This document shows, in pieces, positions 25,290-35,187 of a DNA stretch of 64,000 bases (position 1 is its first letter; each line of letters starts with the position of its first letter). A program made the translations under genes and the position numbers. The DNA is from Zygnema cylindricum. Taxonomy: Eukaryota > Streptophyta > Zygnematophyceae > Zygnematales > Zygnemataceae. Location of the stretch: contig JBBHKE010002680.1 in the NCBI GenBank assembly GCA_037447655.1, forward strand, positions 124,001 through 188,000, in the 5' to 3' direction. The notes under the pieces are model-generated. The model made no database searches. It saw only the letters and a program-made list of their open reading frames with translations, and had not been told where the DNA came from.

Positions 25290-25924
25290 TGTTGAAAAGA
25301 GGTGACTAATAGTTCACTTCTATATTTTAGTTAGAATGTAAAGAGAGAGAAAGAGAGGACCAAAGGCACGCCATGGTTGCCGCATCATCTAGAAGGAGGA
25401 AGAATGAATTAGAAAGTATTTTACTAGATTTAGCAAAATACTGACGCCGGCCGGATTTGAACCGGGGTCTATAGTCTACTAAATAGACCAACGCCTTATC
25501 CATTAAGTTACTTACGAAACGATACACGTGACGGGTTTCATAAATATATAAACATTAACGAAACAACTAATTAACAGCAGACTAACCAAAATGAGCAATT
25601 TCTGCATGTACGCGAATCTGAACTGTGTAAATTATGTTTTGATCGGACGGCCGGAATTATAGCCGCCACGCGAAGTGAGCTTTTTGGCGGCATACGGATA
25701 TAGCGTCACGCGGTGCCACGTGGCGCCACATTATTTGATACCGGAGAAGATGGGAGGAGGAACCATGGCTTCCGATATGACAGGTGTCACCTTGTAGACC
25801 TTGTTGTACAATGGTTATACAATAAGTACATTGCCCATTGTACCTTCTTGTACTTTATAGTGTTCCTATTGGACTAGGGTTTAATAGTAGGTAGTCGTGA
25901 GTAGGCAGACCGAGACTTAGTAAT
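25290..25924 (+). repeat. LTR carrying an antisense tRNA-like segment
   Basis: Starts TGTTGAAAAG after a weak purine tract. It shares element order with the LTRs at 27020 and 58352: a purine-rich beginning, a 'gccatgg' word, an antisense tRNA-like block, an AT-rich part, a 'gacggccgg' block, a G-box-like cacgtggc (25717 region), repeated 'gtacaa' words, then leader L3. It is a solo or partial LTR in a cluster of rearranged copies. Confidence 0.65.
25443..25517 (-). other. tRNA-Arg-like segment inside an LTR
   Basis: On the minus strand a B box GGTTCAAATCC (25453-25463) sits in a T-arm with four of five pairs. The D-arm region AATGGATAAGGCG is typical of tRNA-Arg, and a GGTCT/AGACT anticodon stem with a seven-base loop can form. 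The two acceptor strands are not complementary. It therefore keeps Pol III promoter-like boxes but not a functional tRNA fold. Confidence 0.7.
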
Positions 25925-26250
25925 GTTTAGGTACCTCTCTCTAAGAGAGCTTGTAACTATAAAGGTCATCTTTGACCAGCCATAACTTAATGCTCGGGTG
26001 AGCAAATTCAGTGATTCTTTTTGCTACGGACTCAGGGGAGTCCAAGCTACACAAGGGTGTAGTCGGTCAGAGTCTTTGCGTGCCAGGGTGGCACTTATTC
26101 AGTGGGAAAGTCAAAGTGGGGAATATTGTCCAAAACACATATTGAAGCTTTGCATTTTGTGGTGGAACTGAGCACACAGAAGGTCTTCTCTTCACAGGGG
26201 TGAAGGTATATTGGGGTTCTTATTGTCAAGGGATCATTTATTTGGGTTCA
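25925..26250 (+). promoter_or_regulatory. Leader module L3 with stem-loops
   Basis: Contains CTCTCT/AGAGAG (about 25935-25950), GCTC-GGGT-GAGC (25992-26003), a perfect GGACTC-AGGG-GAGTCC (26028-26043) and a perfect CTACAC-AAGG-GTGTAG (26047-26062). The equivalent reading frame has stops, so the conserved feature here is the structure. It ends close to a run of ten N. Confidence 0.75.
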
Positions 26251-26252
26251 TA

Positions 26253-26262
26253 NNNNNNNNNN
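26253..26262. other. Assembly gap (10 N)
   Basis: Ten consecutive N separate leader L3 from a minus-strand LTR. The true distance between them is unknown, so any statement about the junction is unsafe. Confidence 0.99.
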
Positions 26263-26960
26263 AACAATTAGTTTGCAACTTCTATCTCTCCCTCTTTCTC
26301 GGTATCGATGTGGAATCCATCGTTCCTTCTATCCGATTCCATCTCTCTCTGTTCTATTCTGCGAATGTTCTCTTACCTGGCCGGTACTAAGCTAGGACCG
26401 GGATGTTTCAGAATTAGATCGGATGGATCAGAGGCAAACATTGGTCAACTACATCTTCTTCAGCTATGTGTGTTCCCCACAAGACGCGATTATTTGTGTT
26501 TATATGGGCTTCTTAAATAAATCGCCTTAGTCCGGGCTCCTGGCGCTTTAGAGACAGATCGATCATAATTCCTCAATCGACGTTCGTTCGATTATGCGAC
26601 GCGCCAAATATTTCTTCATCTCGATGTACCCGAATGCGATTGATTCCGCTAAATAAATTCTTCGGGTATATTTGTGTTTATTAGCGCAGAACACCCCTTG
26701 TGTGTATCGACTTCTTCTACATCAACTGGTTACAAACGGAGACTAGGTAGGCTAGATTAAGACTTTGTAGGGCCAGGATCGAATCATGGCCGGTCCATTC
26801 TCTTGTAAGCGTCTTATCTTGTCTCTCTCTACCTTAGCCTATCTTCCTTGCTACCTAAGGTGTAGCTATGGCTCTTTCTCCCTCTCTATCTTCAACGTTT
26901 GATTAACAAAGTACTTCAGAAATCTGGAGAGAGTTAAGGTTTAAGCTACCTTTTTCAACA
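26263..26960 (-). repeat. Minus-strand LTR with tRNA-like segment
   Basis: On the minus strand it starts TGTTGAAAAAGG at 26960, directly after a purine tract (26961-26970). It aligns with the 29100-29690 block ('gtgtgtatcg.cttcttct.catcaact', 'ggagactaggtaggctag', 'agcctatcttc.ttgctac') and with 19700-19790. Its 3' end is lost in the N gap. A tRNA-like block at 26735-26800 is antisense to it. Confidence 0.7.
26735..26800 (+). other. Degenerate tRNA-like segment in a minus LTR
   Basis: The plus strand shows a T-arm CCAGG / ATCGAAT / CATGG with a decayed B box GGATCGAATCA (26776-26786) and an upstream GACTAGGTAGGC A-box-like word. Its sequence is closest to the segment at 19634-19712. It is antisense to the LTR around it. 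Confidence 0.5.
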
Positions 26961-27019
26961 CTCCTTTTATACATTTAGCTTTCTCTTGAAATTAAAGATT
27001 GACTAGAAAATAAGGGGAG
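26961..27019. other. Two outward-facing polypurine tracts between opposite LTRs
   Basis: Only 59 bases separate the minus LTR (to 26960) from the plus LTR (from 27020). The left edge is a purine tract read on the minus strand (26961-26970). The right part, 'ttgaaattaaag..gactagaaaataaggggag', matches the sequence before the LTR of element D (58310-58351). These are the last bases of two elements joined inside out, their bodies lost. Confidence 0.75.
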
Positions 27020-27835
27020 TGTTTGATGGTTCTTTTAGTATTTTGTAGGTCTAAATTGAAAAACAGAAAGAAGTCGAGGCAGTTTGCCTCTACCTTCTCT
27101 CTCCAACTCTCACACTTGTTGCAGTCACTGAGAAGTTGGAGAGTGAGAAGTTGGAGAGGAAGCTAGAGCCATGGCTACCTAGGCTATCCAGAGGTTTACG
27201 GGAAATAGATTAGTGATTCACGGATAGGTAGTTTATTTACTAAAAGGGATATTGTCGGATCCAAGATTTGATCTTGGTAACTGCCGTCCGTTGACGGCCG
27301 GTAGCCGGTAGACTTATCCATTTAGTCTAGGACAAGTGTTACATGTTATAGGGCTTGATATATATTTAACAATTACCACGTAAGATAATTCATTTAACGG
27401 TAACAATTTACGGGATGCATAGATTTAGTTATGTAAAAGTACGAATTATGGTACGGATAAGAAACGAGTACCGCACATTTGTTTCTTTAAACGAAACAAA
27501 TGCCGCGCAAGTATTTATGACGGCTGCGATTGAAATCTGCATTCAATAGGACGGCCGGGAAAAATGTCGAGATCGCGAAAGAGAATCTCGGCGGTTTGTG
27601 GTAATTGCCACATTGGATGACACGTGGCACAATCACTTTGGATCGCGGCATCTTCGGGAATTACGAGACCGAATCCGGATATGACATGTGTCAACATTTA
27701 GGCCATGTCGTACAATATCCATACACAAAGTACACCGGCAGCTGTACTTTTGTGTACGGCAGTGTAATGTGATTGGTGCCGTACATCAGTAGATAGAGTT
27801 TTAGAGAGAGATATGACGTAGAAAAATTTGGTAGA
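27020..27835 (+). repeat. LTR with antisense tRNA-like segment (best preserved)
   Basis: Begins TGTTTGATGG right after AAGGGGAG. Order: imperfect tandem 'gagaagttggagag' (27130-27160), 'gccatggctacctagg', antisense tRNA-like block (27254-27336), AT-rich part, 'gacggccggg' (27551), G-box-like cacgtggca (27622 region), 'gtacacaaa' words, then leader L4. About 815 bp, one of the most complete copies of the family here. Confidence 0.75.
27254..27336 (-). other. tRNA-like segment inside the 27-kb LTR
   Basis: On the minus strand the D-arm has perfect GACT/AGTC pairing around AAATGGATA, and the T-arm CCAAG/CTTGG is perfectly paired around a seven-base ATCAAAT loop. Acceptor strands do not pair. 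The conserved D- and T-arms with a changed loop suggest structural conservation rather than chance. Confidence 0.65.
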
Positions 27836-28098
27836 TAGGACCATCTCTCCCAGAGAGCTTCTATACAAAAGGTAAACTTTGACCCTCTATAACTTACTGC
27901 TCAGGGGAGCAAATTCAGAGATTCTTTTTGCTATCGACCCAGGGGAGTCTTGCCTTCACAGGGGTGAAGGTGGTCAAAGTTTTTGTTTGCCAAGGTGGCA
28001 GTTATTAGTGCTGAAAGACAAAGGAGTTAGGGTTATCCTAGAGGCTTCGTGTGAGTTGCCTACTCTAAGGTCTTATGGAGGTCTCAGAGTTGCATTGG
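27836..28098 (+). promoter_or_regulatory. Leader module L4 with stem-loops
   Basis: Contains CTCTC/GAGAG (27844-27857), GCTC-AGGG-GAGC (27899-27910), a partly broken GACCC..GAGTC (27936-27949) and a perfect CTTCAC-AGGG-GTGAAG (27954-27969). An open frame of 75 codons crosses it. It is fused directly to an RNase H fragment, so gag and most of pol have been deleted. Confidence 0.7.
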
Positions 28099-28502
28099 GG
28101 TATTGAGCTGAAGTCTAGAGAATCCGAGAAAATCTGATCTTGATGTAGCAAGGAGAGTCTTAAGATATTTGGCAGGAACTAAATATCTCAAACTCACACT
28201 AGGCGAAGGATAAGTAAAGCTGCAAACATGGAGTGATGCAAGTTATGGCGACATACCAAGCCGGAAATCCACCACGAGATTCGTTTTACAAATTGGGAAC
28301 GGTACTTGCTGCTATAGCAACAAACTTCAAAAGGTTACAGCACAGTCGACAATAGAGTCAGAATATATGGCAACAAGCTCGGCCCTCAAAGAACTCTTAT
28401 GGGTAAAATCCATGTTGCAAGAACTAGGATACATGCATATTGGTCCTAGGGTGATCTGGTGTGATAACCATGCTACCATTGCCATTGCCTCTAACCCAAG
28501 GG
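28099..28502 (+). pseudogene. Copia RNase H fragment
   Basis: Pieces such as RRVLRYLAGTKYLKLTLGEG, WSDASYGDIPS and YMATSSALKELLWVKSMLQ are the copia RNase H region, closest to element C (21909-22331). It ends after VIWCDNHATIAIASNP, where unrelated sequence begins at about 28503. A stop and a frameshift interrupt it. It is a deletion derivative joined to leader L4. Confidence 0.85.
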
Positions 28503-28936
28503 TGCCAAATCCTCTAATCGGACCGCTGACAGCTGCCGCCAACAAATAGTGACGAGGCGTGACTAGATCACTATCACTTTACGTTATCTAAACTTCGGTG
28601 TAAATATTTGTGATAGAATGTTAGATGTACGGCTGGAATGCCTCCGTACAGCTTAGTGTAGTTTCGGTGTATAGAAGTAAGACTTAGTAAATTTGATTTT
28701 TAGGAACAAATGAAATGAAAACTGTACACTCAGTTTTATGTAATTTCATTTCTGCGTATCTCACGGATCTGTAAGCGGAATTCATTGAAAATTTGTGTGT
28801 GTGTTCCTTTTTATGTTATCTACACTGTGCCAAATAGTCAAAACCATTGGAGTGTTTTTCTGAAAGTTATAGTCTGTCAAAGTTGCTGTTCAGCCATCGG
28901 TATTTGTGGAAGCTTCCTCTCTTGATTTGTTCTACT
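28503..28936 (+). other. Non-coding segment before a gag-like start
   Basis: AT-rich, with 'gtacag' words and a 'gtgtgtgtgttcc' tract. Its position before the gag-like start at 28937 suggests an LTR or leader of a further element, but no second copy is in the window to prove it. Confidence 0.35.
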
Positions 28937-29098
28937 ATGACTACTGCTGCATCTTCTTCATCTTCAGTGCCAGCAGTTGTCTCAGAACAACAAAGTACAC
29001 TAGCCGCCAGAAAAAGTGTACCATTTATATATGATGCCAATAAAAACTTTATACCTTTCAGAACCGACGCCATGGATGAGTCTCCTTCTCCCTTGGTG
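28937..29098 (+). pseudogene. Truncated gag-like N-terminus
   Basis: An ATG opens a Ser/Thr/Ala/Val-rich frame (MTTAASSSSSVPAVVSEQQ) similar in style and position to the start at 23534 (MSISTTTAAPLPAPVVIEQQ). Both have the VV.EQQ motif. After about 54 codons it runs into a minus-strand LTR, so only the beginning remains. Element type cannot be named. Confidence 0.5.
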
Positions 29099-29690
29099 TC
29101 CACTGAGGTAATGCCACGTGTCTATTTGTGGCACTTTTGGTGTAAGATGCCAAAATAACCATTTTGTGCTTCTAAAGCTCACGCGGGCAAACCAATCATA
29201 TATTTCTTCAATTGGCGTCCGTTTGATTATACACAAACGTGTGATGAATATTTTGCGCCTTATATTTCTTCCTCTCCATGTTCCCTAGTTCGACTTATTC
29301 CGTTATATGAATGTTTCGGTTATGTTTGTGTTTATTACTGCATAAGACCCCATGTGTGTATCGGCTTCTTCTGCATCAACTACTTATGGACGGAGACTTC
29401 TTATGGACGGAGACTAGGTAGGCTAGTGTGGGACTTAGGCTTCTTCTGTATCAACTACTTATGGACGGAGACTACTTATGGACGGAGACTAGGTAGGTTA
29501 GTATGGGACTTTTACGGCCAGAATTGATACTACACTCTTTTTGTCAGAGGGTTATCTTGTCTCTCTCTCTTTGTGCCTTAGCCTATCTTCTTGGCTACTT
29601 GAGGGGCAGCCATGGCTATCTCTCCCTCTCATCTCCCAACGTTTACCTATCACAGTCCCTTAGAAGTCTAGAGAGAGGTAAGATACAAAT
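29099..29690 (-). repeat. Minus-strand LTR fragment with internal tandem duplication
   Basis: Aligns with 26620-26950 in the same orientation. Unlike that copy it has an expanded block (29384-29510) in which 'acttatggacggagact' occurs four times and 'aggtaggttag/aggtaggctag' twice. The tRNA-like segment expected after it is reduced to a barely recognisable 'cggccagaattgatac'. Confidence 0.65.
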
Positions 29691-29879
29691 TACCATTTTT
29701 AGCACGTCATCGCTCGTTCATCGTGGATATTATTTTACTTTTCCATGTGTACTACTGTGTGTGGCTATTACTTTTATGAGACATTAGCGACACCCTAGAA
29801 GGTTTGAACGATTACGTCACGGGTGCACAAAAGCAAAAATTTAGACGATCTAGGTTTTATGCCTATAAGCTTGTGGAAT

Positions 29880-30000
29880 CTTGATAGATTTTTAACAAAG
29901 ATGTTTACGTTAAAAAAACATAAGGCACAGAATGGTGCGAGAATGTATGACATCCAAAATACAACATCGTTTTTTAGCTAATAGAGGTCCACCCTAAAAT
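29880..30000. repeat. Dispersed repeat related to 34010-34090
   Basis: Shares 'ggt.cgagaa..ta.g.catcca' and 'ttttag' landmarks with 34015-34085 in the same orientation. It ends in 'taatagaggtccaccctaaa', which is also found at 47698-47716. It shows that the dispersed repeat families in this window overlap one another. Confidence 0.5.
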
Positions 30001-30274
30001 TTCAAGTTTACTAAGAAGACCGGCGGCAACTTATCCTACGAACTTTTGCCATCAAATGTGTTTGTAAACTTAAAAGCACTTGCTATCTAAAATCGAACCT
30101 TAAAGGGTACCTTTACTAGCTCTTTAGATGCTGTACAATTTCGCGCCATTCTTTACCGTTTTTTTTTAAATAAAAAATAAATTTTGAGGACCTAAAGAGA
30201 TTTCACAGGCTTCTAGGACTAATTATCGATTGTCCCATGTTTTTAGTGTAGTATTCGCTACGTAATCGCTCAAT

Positions 30275-32100
30275 TCATCCCATTGTATTGAACGTCCTAG
30301 AAGAGTAATATAGCCCACAAACTAGACATTTCAAAGCACGCTCCCATGTAACTGAAAGGTAGTCTTGTTACTTTATTTTTTAGCGAAGATTCTTCGTACT
30401 ACTTTCAAAGCTAATGCAATGAAATTGTTACTTTAAGTTGTGACGGTTGTAGACAACTACAAAACTTGCGAAAATTGATGACGTTTACAAAATAGTGACA
30501 ATTGTAGGCGTTTAGTTCCTTGTGACATTGTAAATGTTTAGGGTTTGTGGCATTTTGACGTCACGCTAACTTATGATAGCGTCAACGTCACTAACTCCAA
30601 AAACCAAATTGCCATGGTTTCTTGATTTTGTTTTTTTGTCTTTTCTCACTCTACATGCCATCAAAATATGCCCAAAGACAGTTAAAAGTACTATGTTTTA
30701 GAGATATTTCATTTGATACCATTATTGTCGTTTTCCATTGAAAGAATTGTGAGATAGACGCGGTAGTGGGAGAGGGAGAGAGTAAGAGGCGCCTTCACAA
30801 ACTTCGCTTCTGTGAAATGGCATCCGTTGCTTAAGACTCCTCCACGACCCCTACACGGAAAAAGGTACGTACAGGTTGGAAATAGAGAATGGTTTTTTTT
30901 TTTTTTTGTACTCCGAGTACTACAATATTTTTTTTTATAACCTCAGACGCGTGTGACAACATCTGTCTATTTCATTTACATCTTCAAACTTTTATTTAAA
31001 TAACCTCAAAGGTGATTTTATTAGAAGTTTTAAAATGAGTTAGGGTACTTTCGCATATGCTAAAGTTATAATTAAATTTGGTCGTTTTCCTCCATAACTT
31101 ACAAAAAAACGAGAAAATGCATAGTCGTACCAAAAACTTGAAATTATCACCATACAAGTTGCATTACCTTAAAACGTAATATGTATTGGAGTTTGTCGTC
31201 TAGCGCGATGCAGTTTGTGGTCTACCGTGTTTTGACCCACTTTCCCGTCCTTCCAGCTCATCTTCAAACTTTATACAAAATCACCTCCCGAGATGATTTT
31301 AAATAAAGTTCCGTGAGGTGAGCAAATAGGCAGATGTTGTCGCACCTGTCGAGAGTTTTTGACAATTTTTGTGCGTGGAGTACAAAAAAAAAAACCCACT
31401 GCACGTTCCTAGCCTCTGCATGACTTTTTTCCGTGCGCTTTTTTTCGTATAGGGGCCGCGGACGGGGTCTTCGCCAATAGACGCCATTTCACAAAAGCAA
31501 AGTCTGTGAAAGCGCCTCTCTCTCTCTCTCCCTCTCCCACTACCGCGTCTATCTCACAATTCTTTCAATGCAAAACGTCTATAATATTGTCAAATGAAAG
31601 ATCTCTAAAAACGATTTCTTTTGACTATCTTTGGGCCTATTTTGATGGCAAGTAGAGTGAGAAAGGATAAAAAACACAATCGCGAAACCATGGCGTAAAG
31701 TTGTAGAATTTGTAACGTCGGCGTTGTCATAATTGAGCGTGACGTCAAAATGTCACAAACCCTAAACATCTACAATGTCACAAGTACAAGACGCCTACAA
31801 CCGTCGCTATTTTGTAAACGTCATCAATTGTCGCGTGTTTTGTAGTTGTCTACAACCGTCACATATTACACCCTCGTCGACATCCGTCACTTTTGTAAGT
31901 AACGATTTCATTTCTTTTCAAATGAATGCTCTGAAAGCAGTACGGAGAATCTTCCCTAAAAACAAAGTTACAAAACTAAAGTTTCGGTTACACACGAAAG
32001 TACCCTTTGAGGGACGCGAAAGTGGGTCGAAATGCACTAGACAACAAAGTGAAGTACCTTTAAAGTTTCAAGGTGACTCAAATTGTACTGTGGTAATTTC
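30275..32100. repeat. Long inverted repeat (foldback element)
   Basis: The left arm (about 30275-31030) and right arm (about 31255-32080) are reverse complements over most of their length. Matching blocks include 'gtgacggttgtagacaacta' (30440) with its complement at 31845, 'ttagggtttgtg' (30538) with 'cacaaaccctaaa' (31753), and the purine-rich 'gcggtagtgggagag' (30761) with its complement near 31530. The segment 31090-31255 between the arms is a further copy of the outer right end (31990-32130) in inverted form. No open frame or transposase is visible. Confidence 0.85.
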
Positions 32101-32129
32101 ATCTTTTGTAAGGCTGAGATTTTCTCGCT

Positions 32130-33169
32130 AGGCTAAGTTGAGGAAACGAACGCATAAGAGAAACCATAGTTGTTCATAATGCAAGCGAACGATTCAATCT
32201 AACGAATTATAATGAACTAACGATTGAACGCTTTGAACATATCGCTAAAATTGTTAATGAATTTTCATCCGCATAATTTCGCATGTAAAAAACAAAAAAA
32301 ATTACATATATCGCAGCTTTATAAGGTTTATGTTAATGAGGGGTAAACAGTCTTTATTATTTAAATATATGGCACACACTTGATATGCATCCGACTTCCT
32401 TGATCAACTAGTAGTAGGATAAATGAAAATAGCGGTTATGAAAATGTTGCAGTTTCAAGTTCGAATGTTGTCCAGGGAAACATTTTGACAAAGTCCGTCT
32501 ATCTGATTTGACTGACAGCCATGGTAGATTATAGGGAGGCGGCTTCCTTGCGGTTTCGTTTTCAACATTCCATGGCGGCTCCTTTCAAAAAAAAATGAAG
32601 AAGATGTCTGTACATTTTTCAAACTTAATGAGCGAAAATAGTGTGATGTTTCAACGTCTCTTTTCGAAAATGTCCGTACAATTTCGATGAAATGACGTAC
32701 AGGTTCCGTGATATTTCTGCTCAGCTCACTGGATAGAAAGTACTAACAAATGCGACGTATCTTTTCCTCGAGTTCCGTACGTTTCCGTAAATGAACGTAC
32801 ATTTTATGGAAACTATTGTACTTTCCCCGTAAACTGTCCGTTCAGTTTACCGGACAAAGAGTACATCGCGTTTTTTTTCTATTTTTCAAAAGTCACGAAT
32901 TATACGTTTCAATCGTAAAAATTGAAATAATAGCATAGTTCAAAAGTAGGCTTTTTTATGGTAGGCCTTTGGTAGGCGCACAAAACTTTGCACAAAACTC
33001 TCGCAACGTAGGCATACTGTATGTGTGTGCGTCGTGCACACTCCTGTACGAACGTCCGAATCTGACGTAAGATCAAAGTACAGCGCACGCCGCCGGACGG
33101 AATTTTTCAGCGAACTGACACGGCGTAGGATGACATTCGGTGGGAAAAAAAACCGGGAAAAAAAAAACC
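32130..33169. other. Unassigned region
   Basis: AT-rich DNA with many 'cgtac' and 'ccgtac' words around 32660-32870. Also 'aaaaccgggaaaa' occurs twice at 33148-33176. No supported gene or element boundary was found. Confidence 0.45.
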
Positions 33170-34790
33170 GGGAAAATTCTCAAATAGCGTAGTTTAATCT
33201 ATATTTTTCATTACTCTAATTAGGGTTATTTTCCAAGTACCGTAAAAAATGAAAGTACGTTGTGTCTTAAATAGAGTGGTGTACGGTCAGTGTCATATCG
33301 TACATAAATGTACCTTCTTTAAGTTAAAAGGTACAATAAATTAGATTTAGTAACCGCAGACGCATGAGAATGTGCGTTCTAAAAAGGGAAAAAAATCATG
33401 TCGTAAAAAATCCCGTTCACACACATTCGTCTGACAGCCGCGTTTCGACCGTGTGAACGCCAACGGGGTTGGTCCGTAGGTTTTGGTAATTTTTTTGGCA
33501 GTGTGGTATTTTATTTTTTTTATCGTCCCATACTGCCTGGTTGGTCAATTTGAGGCTTTATTTAGTGTGGCCCTCAAAATTGAAGACGCTAATATGACAG
33601 ATTGTCCTTTCGTAAATTGTGTTATGGGCTTTTCATGTGATCTTTTTAAAATCGCCTACTTTGACCAGTGACCGTCCGATCGTCCGAATCTGACGGTTTA
33701 AATAAAAAGTCCCTCAAAACACACAGATATATTTGTTTTTGTCCGATTTTTTTTCAAAATTTAGACATGTCGCTTAATTCTCTATCGATCGATGTGCAAC
33801 TCAACCCTGTCCCTATTTTATTTCATTTTGCGGCCAATACAATATGGGTCTTAAGGGCATATTGTATGTTTTGCGTACAATAGGCATATTGTATGGGCGT
33901 ATGGTCACCTACTTTTGAACTATGAATAATAGCACGATTTGAACAACTATGGAAAAAACCCTTAATTTATCACATGGGAACGTGCCCATTAAACGCGTCT
34001 TAAAAAGAATTAATTTATGTTTAGTACAAAGTGGTACGAGAACATACGGCATCCAACAAACAACAGTTATTTTTAGCAGATGGCGTTTTATATTTTTTCT
34101 GGTGTGGAAAACAAGCGTTTCCGGACAATAGCCATCGAGAAATCAGAATCAATAAAAAAAAATGAATCTTTACTTCTAGAAAACCTGACTCTATGAGTAC
34201 GTCATCATTTTTGTACAAACGATGACACTAACATGGGAGTCAAAACAAAACCGACATTTTGTCTCGTTCGGAGATAGATAAAACCAGCATATCCGTCCAT
34301 AAACCCGTCGCCAACTGGCATAAATCTTGGCAGAGACCCCAGCGTCGCCTGTTGCCAATCATTTTCGCAAAAATACAAAAATCACAAAAATCTTACGTGC
34401 GCAATCATTTTTTCCGATATCCAAAGATCCAATCGGATTCAAATTCGGCCAAATGGCACACAAATAATTGTCCGCAAACTTTCCACTTGTCTCATGAGAG
34501 AGACAAACTTTTTGCTGCCGTGGCGCATATCCCTCGAAACGACGCCTTCCAATAATTTGTACGGAATTGTTTATTTGTTTCCACAAAATTACATCTCGTA
34601 GCATCCTCCTGACCGTCCGATGGCATTCAAATCGATGGAAGGCGAACAGAACGGCGAACCGACGTTTTTTGGACCGAACTTCTTTTCCAGCCAGCTGGCG
34701 AAGAGTACAGAAACAGTCGGTCCACTGTATTTCAGCCATCCGAATCAGAATTCGTGGCAAACAACTCTGCCGGCCGTACCTCCTATTTCG
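33170..34790 (+). repeat. Dispersed repeat, copy 1
   Basis: Two blocks recur downstream in the same orientation: 33170-33470 with 39480-39780, and 34095-34770 with 40335-40975. The second block is the more similar, sharing runs such as 'aacatgggagtcaaaaca' and 'aaataattgtccgcaaac'. Intervening parts differ, so at least one copy has been remodelled. Short frames inside it are not supported as genes. Confidence 0.8.
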
Positions 34791-35036
34791 TCCTTTCCGC
34801 TTTCAAAATTAAACATTGCACACATTGTCTCCATCCTTTCGCGGTTTCGTGGACCAGCGGACACGATTCGTCCATACACGATCCGTACTGTACTTGATCC
34901 GTACAGTATGGCGTACTATTCTACGAGGTACAAATAGCACAATGCCTCGATCTCGGAAGGCACCAAACTATTAACTGCGGCAGAAAAATACATTGAAAAT
35001 TTACAACATTAGACGACAAGACAAAAGTCACTCCTA

Positions 35037-35037
<1 letters not shown>

Positions 35038-35081
<44 letters not shown>
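35038..35081. repeat. (CT)n microsatellite
   Basis: An almost perfect run of ct dinucleotides about 44 bases long, ending 106 bases before the LysM-like gene start. CT-rich tracts are common in plant 5' regions, so it may lie in the promoter or 5' leader of that gene. Confidence 0.95.
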
Positions 35082-35083
<2 letters not shown>

Positions 35084-35187
35084 TTTTGCCGGCGGCTTTA
35101 CAAAAATCGTGACCGTGAGTTTCTTTTGCGAACTTGACGTCCGAAACTTGACGTTCGGCTCCGACCGGTACTTTTCAACCGTCAAAA

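Noticed and set aside
25443-25517. Functional tRNA-Arg gene
   Set aside because: The two acceptor strands are not complementary and the anticodon loop is out of register, although A and B boxes remain.
20250-28098. Hammerhead ribozyme (retrozyme) in the leader stem-loops
   Set aside because: I looked for the conserved CTGATGA and GAAA core around the stems and did not find it; the stems are simple hairpins.
34259-34937. Several 80-130 codon frames
   Set aside because: They lie in the dispersed repeat, and the second copy at 40335-40975 does not keep the same frames open.
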